A DNA stretch of 64,000 bases from Exiguobacterium sp. RIT594. GTDB taxonomy: Bacteria; Bacillota; Bacilli; Exiguobacteriales; Exiguobacteriaceae. The notes beneath the pieces are model-generated. The model was given only the letters and a program-made list of their open reading frames with translations. It did not search any database and was not told where the DNA came from. Positions 16,801-24,721 of this stretch are shown here, piece by piece; position 1 is the first letter of the stretch; each line of letters opens with the position of its first letter. Location of the stretch: contig NZ_QPKF01000001.1 in the NCBI RefSeq assembly GCF_003339585.1, positions 1,054,001 through 1,118,000 on the forward strand, read 5' to 3'. Made by a program: the position numbers and the translations under genes.

Positions 16801-16827
16801 TATCTTTTAGATAGTATCTTTTAGATA
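16801..16827 (-). promoter_or_regulatory. Tandem palindromic operator of the PadR-DUF4188 operon
   Basis: Two identical copies of TATCTTTTAGATA, each a perfect dyad (TATCT, 3-nt centre, AGATA), at 16801-16813 and 16815-16827 with one base between. They lie 12-39 nt upstream of the PadR start, where a repressor would cover the transcription start. Autoregulation is inferred. Confidence 0.75.
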
Positions 16828-16992
16828 TATATTCCCGGTCTTTCAGTTACTAAACGAATATTCAGAATATTTATAGTTAGAAAATTATCTTACATTTTTG
16901 TAAGTCCCATTTCTTTTTTAGGGGAATGGATTTATTTCCCTATACACTAATAGAGTTTTCATTTTCTTAAAACAGAACGGGAGTTTTCCGCT

Positions 16993-18078
16993 ATGCCTTA
17001 TTTTTTAAAACTCAGCTTATTCAGCCTTGTCCTGCTGCTTGCCGGATGCAGTCAGCCGAAGACGGAATCAATTCAGCCGGTACCGGTACCAACAGAATTA
17101 ATCCGCAGTGAGGGTTTTTCGACACTTGGACCAAGTACGAATTACGACTTAACAGATGTCTATCAACGTTACCCTTACCTGTCCGGTCCAAGCTATATCG
17201 ATGAAGCGGCCGTGTACTTTTATGCCTCAAGCGAAAAAAGCAGTTCGGTTTTCCGTTACTCGCTGACGGATCGGCACCTGAAAAAACTCTATTCAACGAA
17301 CCAAACCATCTATAAGTTGGTCGGCGTCGGACGACAACTGTATTGGATCCGTTATCAGGACAACGGAAAAAACAGCAACTGGACGCTCGACGTGATGGAT
17401 TTAGCAACCGGGTCGCTTCAACAACTTGACCACGGAACAGAACCGTCTCGTTTTTATCCGGATTTGCAAGCCACGTCGGCACATGTCTCCTGGATCAAAC
17501 ATATCAATCAGAAAGATAAGACCCAGTCACTCGTCCAGAAATATGATGCAGCGACCGGGTACGTCACGACACAAAAAACACTGACAGTGAAAGAAACAGC
17601 AACCCGGAGCGGCGACTATGCCCAGTACTTACGGGACGGTGATGCGGGAATTCTTCTTGATCAAACGACCTACAAAGCAGATGAAAAAACGACCGCCTAT
17701 ACGACGCTTTCCGGAAAAGCAATTAAAAAGACGACGATGCCGTTTGATTTCGCCTACGGTCAGCATTATCTGGCGACGGGCGCGGAAGGATCTGCGGGAT
17801 TTCAAGCACATGTGTCGAATCATACGTCCTATCGTTACAAGACGCCGGAACCGTATTTCATCCTTGATGGTTTTTGTTTCCTGACACCGGATCACATCGT
17901 CTTCCGGGAAGAACAGCATCAACTCCTTTATGCGGACCTGATAAACGGGACGGTTGTCCCACTGACGGATAAGGAAGGCGAGTATTCGAAACCGGTTTTC
18001 ACAAATGGTCGGCTTGGTTACAGCGTCGTCCAAGATGGTGGAACCGTGTCTTTCCGCATCATTCAAGTCAACAACTGA
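16993..18078 (+). CDS. Beta-propeller-like lipoprotein (paralogue B)
   Basis: 361 residues. Lipoprotein signal with lipobox LLAGC, acylated Cys at about residue 19. Repeated strands such as VYFYASSEKS, LYWIRYQ, LDVMDLATGSLQQL and HVSWIKH suggest a propeller with a unit of about 45-55 residues. It is the paralogue of the lipoprotein at 10883-12058, with best matches in the C-terminal half (ATGAEGSAGF, HIVFREEQH, LLYADLINGTVVPLTD). The upstream 200 nt are AT-rich and hold a TTACA/TGTAA dyad at 16890-16903. Function unknown; both copies are presumably surface-exposed. Confidence 0.85.
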   Translation: MPYFLKLSLFSLVLLLAGCSQPKTESIQPVPVPTELIRSEGFSTLGPSTNYDLTDVYQRYPYLSGPSYIDEAAVYFYASSEKSSSVFRYSLTDRHLKKLYSTNQTIYKLVGVGRQLYWIRYQDNGKNSNWTLDVMDLATGSLQQLDHGTEPSRFYPDLQATSAHVSWIKHINQKDKTQSLVQKYDAATGYVTTQKTLTVKETATRSGDYAQYLRDGDAGILLDQTTYKADEKTTAYTTLSGKAIKKTTMPFDFAYGQHYLATGAEGSAGFQAHVSNHTSYRYKTPEPYFILDGFCFLTPDHIVFREEQHQLLYADLINGTVVPLTDKEGEYSKPVFTNGRLGYSVVQDGGTVSFRIIQVNN

Positions 18079-18124
18079 ACATGAGAAAAGCCCGTTCCAG
18101 ATTGGACGGGCTTTTCTCATGTTC
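18077..18124. terminator. Bidirectional terminator
   Basis: A 19-bp perfect inverted repeat: 18077-18095 with 18106-18124, 10-nt loop, including A4/T4 runs that serve both strands. It overlaps the stop codon of lipoprotein B and faces the end of the SRPBCC gene. Confidence 0.85.
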
Positions 18125-18128
18125 GTAT

Positions 18129-18548
18129 TCACTGTTGTTCCGCGTATGCCTTGAAGCGGTCAAGAATCGCCTGCCACCCGGCCTGTTGCATTTCCGGCGG
18201 ATTCATCGACTCCGCCTCGAATGTTTCCACGACTTCCGTTTCCTCCCCGTTCGCCGTAAACCGTACCGTTACATTCCGACCGTCGTCGAGCGTATAGGCC
18301 AGTTTTTCATACAGGATCACTTCCTGATAGACGCCCGAGAAGTCAAACCCCATACTGCCGTCTTTTGCCGCCATGTGACTGGAAAAACGACCACCTGCTT
18401 GAACATCATTCGTCGCTTCCGTCGTATGCCAATCATCCGATGCCGCATTCCATGCTTTGATGTGTTCCGGTTCCGTCCAATACGTCCAGACTTCGGCGAC
18501 CGGACGTTGGATTACGGTCTGGATTTGAATTTCTTGAGCTTGGTTCAT
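18129..18548 (-). CDS. SRPBCC (AHSA1-like) domain protein
   Basis: 139 residues that form one START/Bet v1-like cavity domain. The AHSA1 signature is at the N-terminus (RPVAEVWTYWTEPEHIKAWN), followed by GGRFSSHM, GFDFSGVYQEV, and the C-terminal helix with MQQAGWQAILDRFKAY. Many Bacillus relatives are paired with ArsR regulators; here an ArsR-type gene lies divergently 160 nt away. Ligand unknown. ATG 18548 is preceded by GAGGAG at 8 nt; the upstream GTG is rejected. Confidence 0.88.
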   Translation of the reverse strand: MNQAQEIQIQTVIQRPVAEVWTYWTEPEHIKAWNAASDDWHTTEATNDVQAGGRFSSHMAAKDGSMGFDFSGVYQEVILYEKLAYTLDDGRNVTVRFTANGEETEVVETFEAESMNPPEMQQAGWQAILDRFKAYAEQQ

Positions 18549-18632
18549 ATGAATCACTCCTCTGTAAGTTCAGAATCTGTTCTTTGTTTAACGTTCTGTT
18601 TTAACTGAACAAATCCTTCTTTTAAAAAATGG

Positions 18633-18692
18633 TTTATTTTGTCAATCATTCAGGTATACTAGCTTTACAGTTAATAAAAGTTAACCGGTTAA
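18633..18692 (+). promoter_or_regulatory. Promoter and candidate operator of the ArsR-MFS operon
   Basis: A -10 TATACT at 18655-18660 with a weak -35 TTTATT at 18633-18638 (16-nt spacer). Just downstream, TTAACCGGTTAA at 18681-18692 is a perfect 12-bp palindrome, and GTTAATAAAA occurs twice, 18 bp apart (18670-18679 and 18688-18697). The palindrome overlaps the early transcript and would suit ArsR-type autorepression. Confidence 0.55.
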
Positions 18693-18710
18693 TAAAAAGG
18701 AGTGTTAATA

Positions 18711-19328
18711 ATGGAACAGCAGGCGATTTTGATTCTCGAACAGTACGAACAACTCAAAGTCATCAGTGATCCGATGCGGACAAAAATGCTGATGCATCTG
18801 ATTGAACAGCCACATACCGGCCAGCAATTGGCACAAAAACTTGACGTCTCACGGGCAAAGATTTTGTATCATCTGCGTGAACTCGAAAAGTATCAGTTGA
18901 TTCAACTCGTCGAGGAAGAAATCCGAGGCGGAAATGTATTGAAGTTTTATCAGGCCGTCGCCCGCGGATTCATTCCGGCTGATCATCTCCTGAATCTTGT
19001 CGAGACGAAACAAGCGACACGCCAGTCTTATGTCGAGGTCCTCGACCGGGCGAAAACACGTGTCTTGACGGCGCCTGACCGCTCGTTTGCCCCGCGTTCC
19101 TCTGACGTAGAGGACTGGGAAAGCCTGTCGTTCCAACAAGAACTCCGACTTTCACCTGAGCAATTCTTGACGTTTACGAAACGGTACCGGGAACTGTTGC
19201 AGGAAGTCGAACACGATGCATCAACGGATGAGACAGATAAAAAATTGTATTACGTGATGGCGACGGCGTTTGAGATTGATGCACCGTTAGTTCAAGCGGA
19301 CGAGGAGGGAGGACATGCAGGCAACTGA
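18711..19328 (+). CDS. ArsR-type winged-helix transcriptional regulator
   Basis: 205 residues. The DNA-binding domain is at about 8-85: LKVISDPMRTKMLMHLIEQP, then LAQKLDVSRAKILYHLRELEKYQLI. The longer C-terminal half (about 95-205) lacks metal-binding Cys clusters and looks like an effector domain of the helix_turn_helix_20 type. It overlaps the following MFS transporter gene by 14 bases, with the transporter's ribosome site inside its 3' end, so it probably controls that exporter. ATG 18711 has AAAGGAG seven nt upstream. Confidence 0.88.
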   Translation: MEQQAILILEQYEQLKVISDPMRTKMLMHLIEQPHTGQQLAQKLDVSRAKILYHLRELEKYQLIQLVEEEIRGGNVLKFYQAVARGFIPADHLLNLVETKQATRQSYVEVLDRAKTRVLTAPDRSFAPRSSDVEDWESLSFQQELRLSPEQFLTFTKRYRELLQEVEHDASTDETDKKLYYVMATAFEIDAPLVQADEEGGHAGN

Positions 19329-20523
19329 GCAAAAACCACATCACCCGCTCTTGCGGAATCGTTCGTTCCGAGCACTTTGGCTCGCCAGTACCTGTTCCTT
19401 CCTCGCCTTATCGACCTACCTGTTTGCCGAGCAATGGTATATTCTCCGTGTCTTGAAACTGGATGCGTATTTAGGTCTCGTCTTGATGTTGACGTTGTTG
19501 CCGCGGATTTTTTTAATGGTGTTTGGCGGTGTCATTGCTGATCGGTTCAACAAATCGATCATTTTACGCTATTCCAGTCTGCTGCGATTTACCTTTGTTC
19601 TGCTGTTGCTGTCCGTCTATCACTTCGAGCTGTTGACGATTGTTCCGCTTGCATTATTTGCGTTTACGTTCGGTTGCATTGATGCCTTTTTCTCCCCTGC
19701 CAGTGCGTCCCTGTTGCCCCTTCTCGTTTCAAAAGAAGATCTGACGCGGGCCAACTCAATTCTTCAAACCTCCAATCAGATGGCCTTGTTCTCCGGACCG
19801 TTGCTTGGCGGCGTACTGCTGACCTTCTCATCGTTCCACTTCATATTTTTGACGATTGCACTGTTTCTTTTGCTCGCATCGCTCGGTACTTTGTTGATTC
19901 GTGAACATCCGGTCAACAACCCAACTCGGACATCTGCCCGGATTGAACTTGCTCAAGGATTTCATTATGTGTTTGCCGACCCATACTTAAAACGGATACT
20001 CTTCCTGCTAATCATCATCAACTTTTTCTTTTTTGGTCCGTTGCTGATGGGGATTCCGTTACTCGTCAATCGGGTTTTAGGCGGTCAAGCCCTGGACCTC
20101 AGTTATCTCCAAGGCGCGTATCAGCTCGGCATGCTGCTTGGTGCCGCCTGGATCGGCTTCAGCAACCTAATCAATCAATCTTTTCGCCTGTTGCTATCGC
20201 TGATTGGTCTGCTTGGAGTCGGTCTTGTATTACTCGGACAAATCGGACACGTCTGGCAAGGCGTTCTGCTGTTGCTGACAATGGGAGGCATCTCCTCCAT
20301 CATCAATGTTCTGATTTTGACGACGATTCAAACGACGACACGACCACAGATGATGGGCCGGGTCATGAGCCTTGTCAATGCCGCGTCAAACGGTCTGGTT
20401 CCATTGTCTTACGCTGCCCTGTCCCTCACCTTGTCGTTTGAGGTGCGTCTCGAACAGATTCTTTTCTTCTGCGGTTGCGGAATCGTTTTTGTGGTGTGTG
20501 CTGCCTTCGTCCGTATCAGGTGA
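19315..20523 (+). CDS. MFS transporter, probable drug or metabolite exporter
   Basis: 402 residues with 12 hydrophobic segments. Between helices 2 and 3 it has GGVIADRFNKSIIL, the MFS motif A in the form of the MFS_3/macrolide-efflux group. There is no extra domain. The ATG at 19315 is preceded by GAGGGAGGA. It shares a transcript with the ArsR-type regulator and most likely exports the compound, or a related one, that the regulator senses. Substrate not deducible. Confidence 0.88.
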   Translation: MQATEQKPHHPLLRNRSFRALWLASTCSFLALSTYLFAEQWYILRVLKLDAYLGLVLMLTLLPRIFLMVFGGVIADRFNKSIILRYSSLLRFTFVLLLLSVYHFELLTIVPLALFAFTFGCIDAFFSPASASLLPLLVSKEDLTRANSILQTSNQMALFSGPLLGGVLLTFSSFHFIFLTIALFLLLASLGTLLIREHPVNNPTRTSARIELAQGFHYVFADPYLKRILFLLIIINFFFFGPLLMGIPLLVNRVLGGQALDLSYLQGAYQLGMLLGAAWIGFSNLINQSFRLLLSLIGLLGVGLVLLGQIGHVWQGVLLLLTMGGISSIINVLILTTIQTTTRPQMMGRVMSLVNAASNGLVPLSYAALSLTLSFEVRLEQILFFCGCGIVFVVCAAFVRIR

Positions 20524-20532
20524 TTACGTAAA

Positions 20533-20572
20533 AAAGTCATGTCCCGTCCGTTTCAGGTGGATATGACTTTAA
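20533..20572 (+). terminator. Weak terminator after the MFS gene
   Basis: An 8-bp stem, 20533-20540 (aaagtcat) with 20563-20570 (atgacttt), extended by TCC/GGA inside the loop. The following T-run is short. Confidence 0.5.
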
Positions 20573-20657
20573 CTTGTAAAATGAATATACAGGAATGAAG
20601 AATATTGAGCTCATGAAGAATGAGTGTATTAAAACTAACCGTGAGGAGCATACGTGT

Positions 20658-21116
20658 ATGAATATAAACATCCGTCAATTGTCAGCTCATGAGAAGCCGC
20701 CGATGGAGCTTTTGCTATTAGCGGATCCGTCTCAGAAAATAGTCGCAGAATATTTGCAAAGAGGCGATTGTTTCGTCGCTGAAATAAGGCATCAGCTGAT
20801 CGGGATACATGTGCTGCTACCGACAAGACCGTACACGATCGAAATCGTAAACATTGCAGTAGACGAACGGTATCAAGGGAAAGGTGTCGGAAAAATTCTC
20901 TTACAACATGCCATCGAAACCGCTAAAGCGATGGGATATACAACCATCGAAATCGGGACAGGAAATTCAAGTATTGGCCAGTTGGCCCTTTATCAAAAAT
21001 GTGGATTTCGTATTATTGGAGTCGACCCGAACTTCTTCTTACGGCACTATGAACAGGACATTATAGAAAACGGGATCCGGTGTACCGATATGATTCGGTT
21101 ATCTCAAGACATCTAA
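20658..21116 (+). CDS. GNAT family N-acetyltransferase
   Basis: 152 residues. The acetyl-CoA pyrophosphate loop is VDERYQGKGVGKILLQHAI near residues 68-86 (Q/R-x-x-G-x-G/A), followed by ALYQKCGFRIIGVD, the typical GNAT C-terminal element. Acceptor substrate unknown. The start ATG 20658 has GTGAGGAG nine nt upstream; the open frame further up (20595) has no site. Monocistronic, with a terminator at 21222. Confidence 0.9.
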   Translation: MNINIRQLSAHEKPPMELLLLADPSQKIVAEYLQRGDCFVAEIRHQLIGIHVLLPTRPYTIEIVNIAVDERYQGKGVGKILLQHAIETAKAMGYTTIEIGTGNSSIGQLALYQKCGFRIIGVDPNFFLRHYEQDIIENGIRCTDMIRLSQDI

Positions 21117-21221
21117 GAGTCTTCCACTTAAACAACTTAATGGATCAACGTATGTCTCAGGAAAACGACAAAAAAGCGGTCCTTCTCGATAAAGAGAAAA
21201 GCCACTTCGTCTTCAATCGTA

Positions 21222-21255
21222 AGTCATGTCCAAGCATAGGGCATGACTCTTTTAT
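21222..21255 (+). terminator. Terminator after the GNAT gene
   Basis: A 10-bp stem with one wobble: 21222-21231 (agtcatgtcc) with 21239-21248 (gggcatgact), followed by CTTTTATTT. It also closes the gap before the convergent chemoreceptor gene. Confidence 0.8.
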
Positions 21256-22167
21256 TTAAATGACCGTCGTAAATTTCTTTGCCGTTTCATTCAGTTCATG
21301 CGCCGACTCGCTGACGGTCTCGAACCGTTGTAACGTTTCTTCCATGACGGAAACACTCGAAGAGGCATCGGTGTTTGCCCGCGAGATTCCCCGCTGAATC
21401 TGCTCCAGCTCCTTGTTCATCTGTTCCGTCGTGTCGCGGACGTTGATGACGGCGAGTTCAACGAGTTTTGAGAGATTGCGGACTTCCGTCGCGACGACGT
21501 TAAAGCCGCTTCCGTGCTCACCGGCACGAGCTGCTTCGATCGAGGCGTTCAGCGACAATAAGTTGGTCTGCGCGGCAATCTCTTTGATTGTCCCGGTGAT
21601 CTTTGTAATCTCGGAAGACTGTTCCTGCAGATTCGCTAAGGTCCGTAAATTTTCCTTGGCATCATCCGCCATCTTCTCAATCGTTTGTTTCAGTTGCCGG
21701 CTCTCCTGTTTGCCTTGTACGGAACGGTTATCCAGATCCGTTGCGATGCCGGCAAAGGACGACGCATACTCTTGGATGGTTTCTTGCCGGTCCGTGATAT
21801 CAGAAGCGATTTTGACGACGCCGACGACTTCGTTTGCTTCGTAAATCGGCATATAAGTTGCTTCGAGCCATATCGAGTCGCCGCGGGCATCAATCCGTTC
21901 AATCTTATCTGCCGAGCTGAAACCGGCCAGTAGTTTGCTCCATAATTTCTGATACGCCTCACTGTTTGCAAAATCTGCTCGACAAAACAGGTGGTGGTGC
22001 ATGCCAATCATCTCATCACGTTTGTACTTCATCGTCTTCGCAAACAAGTCGTTGACATCAACGACCCGGCGTTGCCTATCAAATCGAATCATTGCGACAT
22101 TGTGAGTCAGCGCTTCCAGAATATCAGGTGAAGTCAGGGTTGGGTTTGTTAGTTGGGGTGTCGTCAT
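21256..22167 (-). CDS. Soluble PAS-domain methyl-accepting chemotaxis-type receptor
   Basis: 303 residues and no transmembrane segment. A PAS domain occupies about 15-125 ([21 protein letters not shown], then [11 protein letters not shown] and [12 protein letters not shown]), a coiled coil follows, and the signalling tip is [22 protein letters not shown], then [14 protein letters not shown] at about 197-232. The layout is that of cytosolic receptors such as YfmS and BdlA. The signalling hairpin is short, about 170 residues. It should tune CheA activity in response to a PAS ligand, redox or metabolic state. A Shine-Dalgarno GAAGGAGA precedes ATG. Confidence 0.88.
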   Translation of the reverse strand: MTTPQLTNPTLTSPDILEALTHNVAMIRFDRQRRVVDVNDLFAKTMKYKRDEMIGMHHHLFCRADFANSEAYQKLWSKLLAGFSSADKIERIDARGDSIWLEATYMPIYEANEVVGVVKIASDITDRQETIQEYASSFAGIATDLDNRSVQGKQESRQLKQTIEKMADDAKENLRTLANLQEQSSEITKITGTIKEIAAQTNLLSLNASIEAARAGEHGSGFNVVATEVRNLSKLVELAVINVRDTTEQMNKELEQIQRGISRANTDASSSVSVMEETLQRFETVSESAHELNETAKKFTTVI

Positions 22168-22210
22168 GTGGTTAATCTCCTTCAGGTCATCATTTCAAAT
22201 TCCATCCATT

Positions 22211-22224
22211 TAGTTTCGAAACTA
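22211..22224 (-). promoter_or_regulatory. 14-bp perfect palindrome upstream of the PAS receptor
   Basis: TAGTTTCGAAACTA lies 44-57 nt upstream of the receptor start in otherwise AT-rich DNA. It is a candidate operator. The rest of 22225-22429 holds no gene that I can support. Confidence 0.4.
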
Positions 22225-22429
22225 TTTTGTGGAAAAATGATTTTATCTGCCACTTATCATAACAAGTCCCATTTCCGCTTTACATCAATCTGCTCATTTC
22301 AAGAAAAACATTGACCCATCGCTCAAAATAGGTCTTTTTTGGGAATACCTTTTTCCTTCTTTACAACTTCATACCAATCATCAATATCTTTCGTCAGGAA
22401 GTGATTCGTGAAAATCCGATTCATTGAAA

Positions 22430-22466
22430 AAGCCCTCTCCGATTCGCGAAGAATCGAGGAGGGCTT
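22430..22466 (-). terminator. Terminator for the small membrane protein gene
   Basis: A 16-bp arm at 22430-22445 pairs with 22451-22466 with one or two mismatches and a 5-nt loop. On the minus strand it is followed by a T-run (A-run on plus at 22427-22431). Confidence 0.75.
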
Positions 22467-22594
22467 CCTTTACAAATCAATTAGATAAAGTTTGTGAAAA
22501 CGGTCGAAATCGATCGTTTTTTTCTTATTTGGCTTGATATCAACGCTAACGTTGCGAGGAATTGTCATTTTACGCAAGGATACAGTTTTTAGGG

Positions 22595-22843
22595 TCAGAT
22601 ACAGTACAAAACAAAAGAAAGATAAAAGAAAATCGCAGTTGCCATCAGCAAAGTATTTTGACGATTTGTCCAAAGAAATAAGAGCAACATTCCTAACAAA
22701 GAAACAAACGAGGCAATCAAAAGTCCTCTAGCTCTACCACTACCATCTTCTCGATCAAGGTAAAAAAGAAATAGGAATAGAGCAATGTCGAATAAAATAA
22801 AATAGACGATTCCTCGAAGTCGGCTATCTTCAATCCATTTCAT
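22595..22843 (-). CDS. Small three-helix membrane protein, unknown
   Basis: 82 residues with hydrophobic segments at about 11-29, 41-58 and 65-81, and an acidic-basic loop DREDGSGRAR between the first two. No family recognised. The ATG at 22843 follows AAGAGGTG. It sits at the edge of a degenerate stretch, and its stop lies 125 nt before the terminator, an unusually long 3' end that contains another short open frame (22470-22594). Confidence 0.6.
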   Translation of the reverse strand: MKWIEDSRLRGIVYFILFDIALFLFLFYLDREDGSGRARGLLIASFVSLLGMLLLFLWTNRQNTLLMATAIFFYLSFVLYCI

Positions 22844-22867
22844 GTGAACACCTCTTATCCCTCATCA

Positions 22868-23090
22868 TTATTTTTGTCTTCTTACGTAATCCTGCAGCAG
22901 ACCTTCAACCAATTCATACAATTTCGCGTCATTCTCGAGCGCAATATACTTCAAACGCTTATAAAACCACATTAAGATTAAGCGAGACTTTCTTTCGAAT
23001 AATCTTTTCCGGCTTCGTCTCGATGTCGAAATAACCATCATCTAATTGAGATTGTCCAGTCACTGTATCCACTTATAGAGGCTCTTGCGG
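22868..23090 (-). pseudogene. Broken ribbon-helix-helix (CopG/Arc-like) DNA-binding protein gene
   Basis: Two reading frames together spell one ribbon-helix-helix protein. Reading from 23072 down, one frame gives a linker with GYFDIETKPEKIIRK and then KKVSLNLNV; after a one-base shift near 22957 a second frame continues YKRLKYIALENDAKLYEL, then VEGLLQDYVRRQK and a stop at 22868-22870. A further in-frame stop lies at 23073-23075, upstream of which a QEKPQEP-type linker continues. The strand plus two helices match the RHH fold of CopG-type and plasmid-partition proteins. The order of residues is coherent across the shift, so this is decay and not chance. The original function (partition or repression) is inferred. 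Confidence 0.65.
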
Positions 23091-23413
23091 TTTTTCTTGC
23101 TTAGGTTCACTGATTCATCTTGATTGAATGAAATCTATCACTCTTTTCTTTCTGTTCGTATACTCTTTTTGTACCTTACAACACTTCGTCTGTTGATTAA
23201 GCGTAGCTTTAAAAGGTTTCATCACTTCACAAAGACTGTTACTACCTACTCGCTTTGCTTCTCGTAAATCCAAATAATAGAAATCTTCCCGTCAACCGTA
23301 AGGTCGAGTGGCAGTCCGAGTACATTTCAAAAGTTTACCACTCCGAAGGTATTTTATATTGTCTCAAAATTTTAGGTTAGCCCAGATTTTATTGTAAATC
23401 GAAGAGGTTTTGC
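23091..23413. other. Degenerate non-coding stretch
   Basis: No open frame of useful length on either strand and low GC against the neighbours. One fragment on the minus strand (23246-23323) reads like coding sequence (LGLPLDLTVDGKISIIWIYE) but is bounded by stops. I see no promoter or repeat that explains the region; it appears to be the remains of lost genes next to the broken RHH gene. Confidence 0.5.
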
Positions 23414-23890
23414 TTATTTCAAGGCATAGCCTTGCTCGTTCAATACTCGTTCCCATTCACTTAAGTACATATAGTCCTTCGCACCCAGCGGATTGTCGAG
23501 CTTCGTAATGAACTCGAGACTGTTACCGTCCGGATCATTGAAATGAATCTTTGCATGAGCATGCTGGGCGATCGGCATGACAAACGGTTCCATTCCTTCA
23601 AAACCAAACGCTTTGCGCGGCGTAAACCCGCGTTCCGTCAGCCAAGCGACCGACTCACGCAAGCCTTCGAGCGAGACGTGAAAGGCGATATGCCGGATCG
23701 ACGGATGATACGGCAGTTCGACTTGATCCGTCTGCCAAAGACCAAGCCAACTCTGATCCTCGACAATCCAGAGAAAGGCGATTTTTTCATCCACGATGTG
23801 ATCGAGTGTCAGACCAAGTCCGGTGTAGAACGCAATCGATTGCTGTAAGTCGCGGACCGGCAGATGCGCTTCGTATAACCCGAGAATCAT
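23414..23890 (-). CDS. VOC (glyoxalase/bleomycin resistance) family protein
   Basis: 158 residues with the paired beta-alpha-beta-beta-beta modules of the VOC superfamily: LYEAHLPVRDLQQSIAFYTG at the start, RHIAFHVSLEGLRESVAWL in the middle and IHFNDPDGNSLEFI near 115-130. Metal ligands are plausible at His9, His68 or 71 and Glu127. Probably a dioxygenase or isomerase-like enzyme of unknown substrate. It overlaps the upstream metallo-beta-lactamase-fold gene by four bases (ATGA), which points to a shared pathway. Confidence 0.88.
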   Translation of the reverse strand: MILGLYEAHLPVRDLQQSIAFYTGLGLTLDHIVDEKIAFLWIVEDQSWLGLWQTDQVELPYHPSIRHIAFHVSLEGLRESVAWLTERGFTPRKAFGFEGMEPFVMPIAQHAHAKIHFNDPDGNSLEFITKLDNPLGAKDYMYLSEWERVLNEQGYALK

Positions 23891-24702
23891 CGACGAACCC
23901 CGTGCTTGCCGTTTAACGCCTCGATATAGCGGCTTGCCGAACGCGCGACGGCGGCCTTCGCATCCGTTACGACGACTTTATGAAACGCATCATAAATCTG
24001 ATTAAAACGGACATTGTCGAGAGCTGCCACCATCTCCTCCACCGTCACGGCCGGCAGTGGAATCAGGTTCGGATAACTGTACATGAAGCTGACCCACGCC
24101 CGGTCGGCGACGACACGGACAATGTCTCCCGTCAATAAAATCCCGCGTCCTTCGTCACCAGTCGTCCATTCGAGCACAGTCGCTCCGTCAAAATGACCGC
24201 CGATCCGGTGTAACACGACATCGTCAGCTAGCTTCAAACGGTCACCCGACCAAAAGACAATCCGCTTACTCGGACGGGTCACCCATTCCTTGTCCGCTTC
24301 ATGAATGTACAGCGGAATTTCAAATGTTTCCGCCCACTCGACCTGAGTCGCGTAATAGTGCGGATGCGACAAGGCCATCGCGTCGAGTTGTCCCACTTCC
24401 TCGATCACACTTTGATCGAGATAAGTGATGCAGTCCCAAAGAATCCGTTTTGTCCCTGTGACGAGGTAAGCTGTCTGCCCGATCCCGAACTTCGGGGTTG
24501 TGACGAGACTCGAAAGTCCCGGTTGTTCCTCCGTCACGGTCGTCTGATATGTACCGGACGAAATCATATCCGAAAGTGTCGTCCACGATTGACCGTTTGG
24601 ATTCACATACTGCCGTTCATCGGTGCAAATAGGACAGATGTCGTCCCGCGTTATGTTCTCATCCATTTGGACTCCGCATGTCGTACAAATTAAGTATGTC
24701 AT
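23887..24702 (-). CDS. Metallo-beta-lactamase-fold hydrolase with N-terminal zinc ribbon
   Basis: 271 residues. The first 25 residues hold two CxxC pairs (CTTCG and CPIC) that form a small zinc ribbon. The MBL-fold domain follows, with metal ligands expected in SHPHYY at about 112-117, in GGHFDGATV at about 168-176 and in LLTGDIV at about 190-196. The usual HxHxDH motif is reduced to HPHYYA, so only part of the dinuclear site is evident. Substrate unknown. It is followed by and coupled to the VOC gene. Confidence 0.82.
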   Translation of the reverse strand: MTYLICTTCGVQMDENITRDDICPICTDERQYVNPNGQSWTTLSDMISSGTYQTTVTEEQPGLSSLVTTPKFGIGQTAYLVTGTKRILWDCITYLDQSVIEEVGQLDAMALSHPHYYATQVEWAETFEIPLYIHEADKEWVTRPSKRIVFWSGDRLKLADDVVLHRIGGHFDGATVLEWTTGDEGRGILLTGDIVRVVADRAWVSFMYSYPNLIPLPAVTVEEMVAALDNVRFNQIYDAFHKVVVTDAKAAVARSASRYIEALNGKHGVRR

Positions 24703-24721
24703 GTCTATTTCCCCCTGCTGT

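Noticed and set aside
23246-23323. Minus-strand fragment that reads LGLPLDLTVDGKISIIWIYE
   Set aside because: Bounded by stops on both sides, with no start codon or ribosome site; probably decay, not enough to name.
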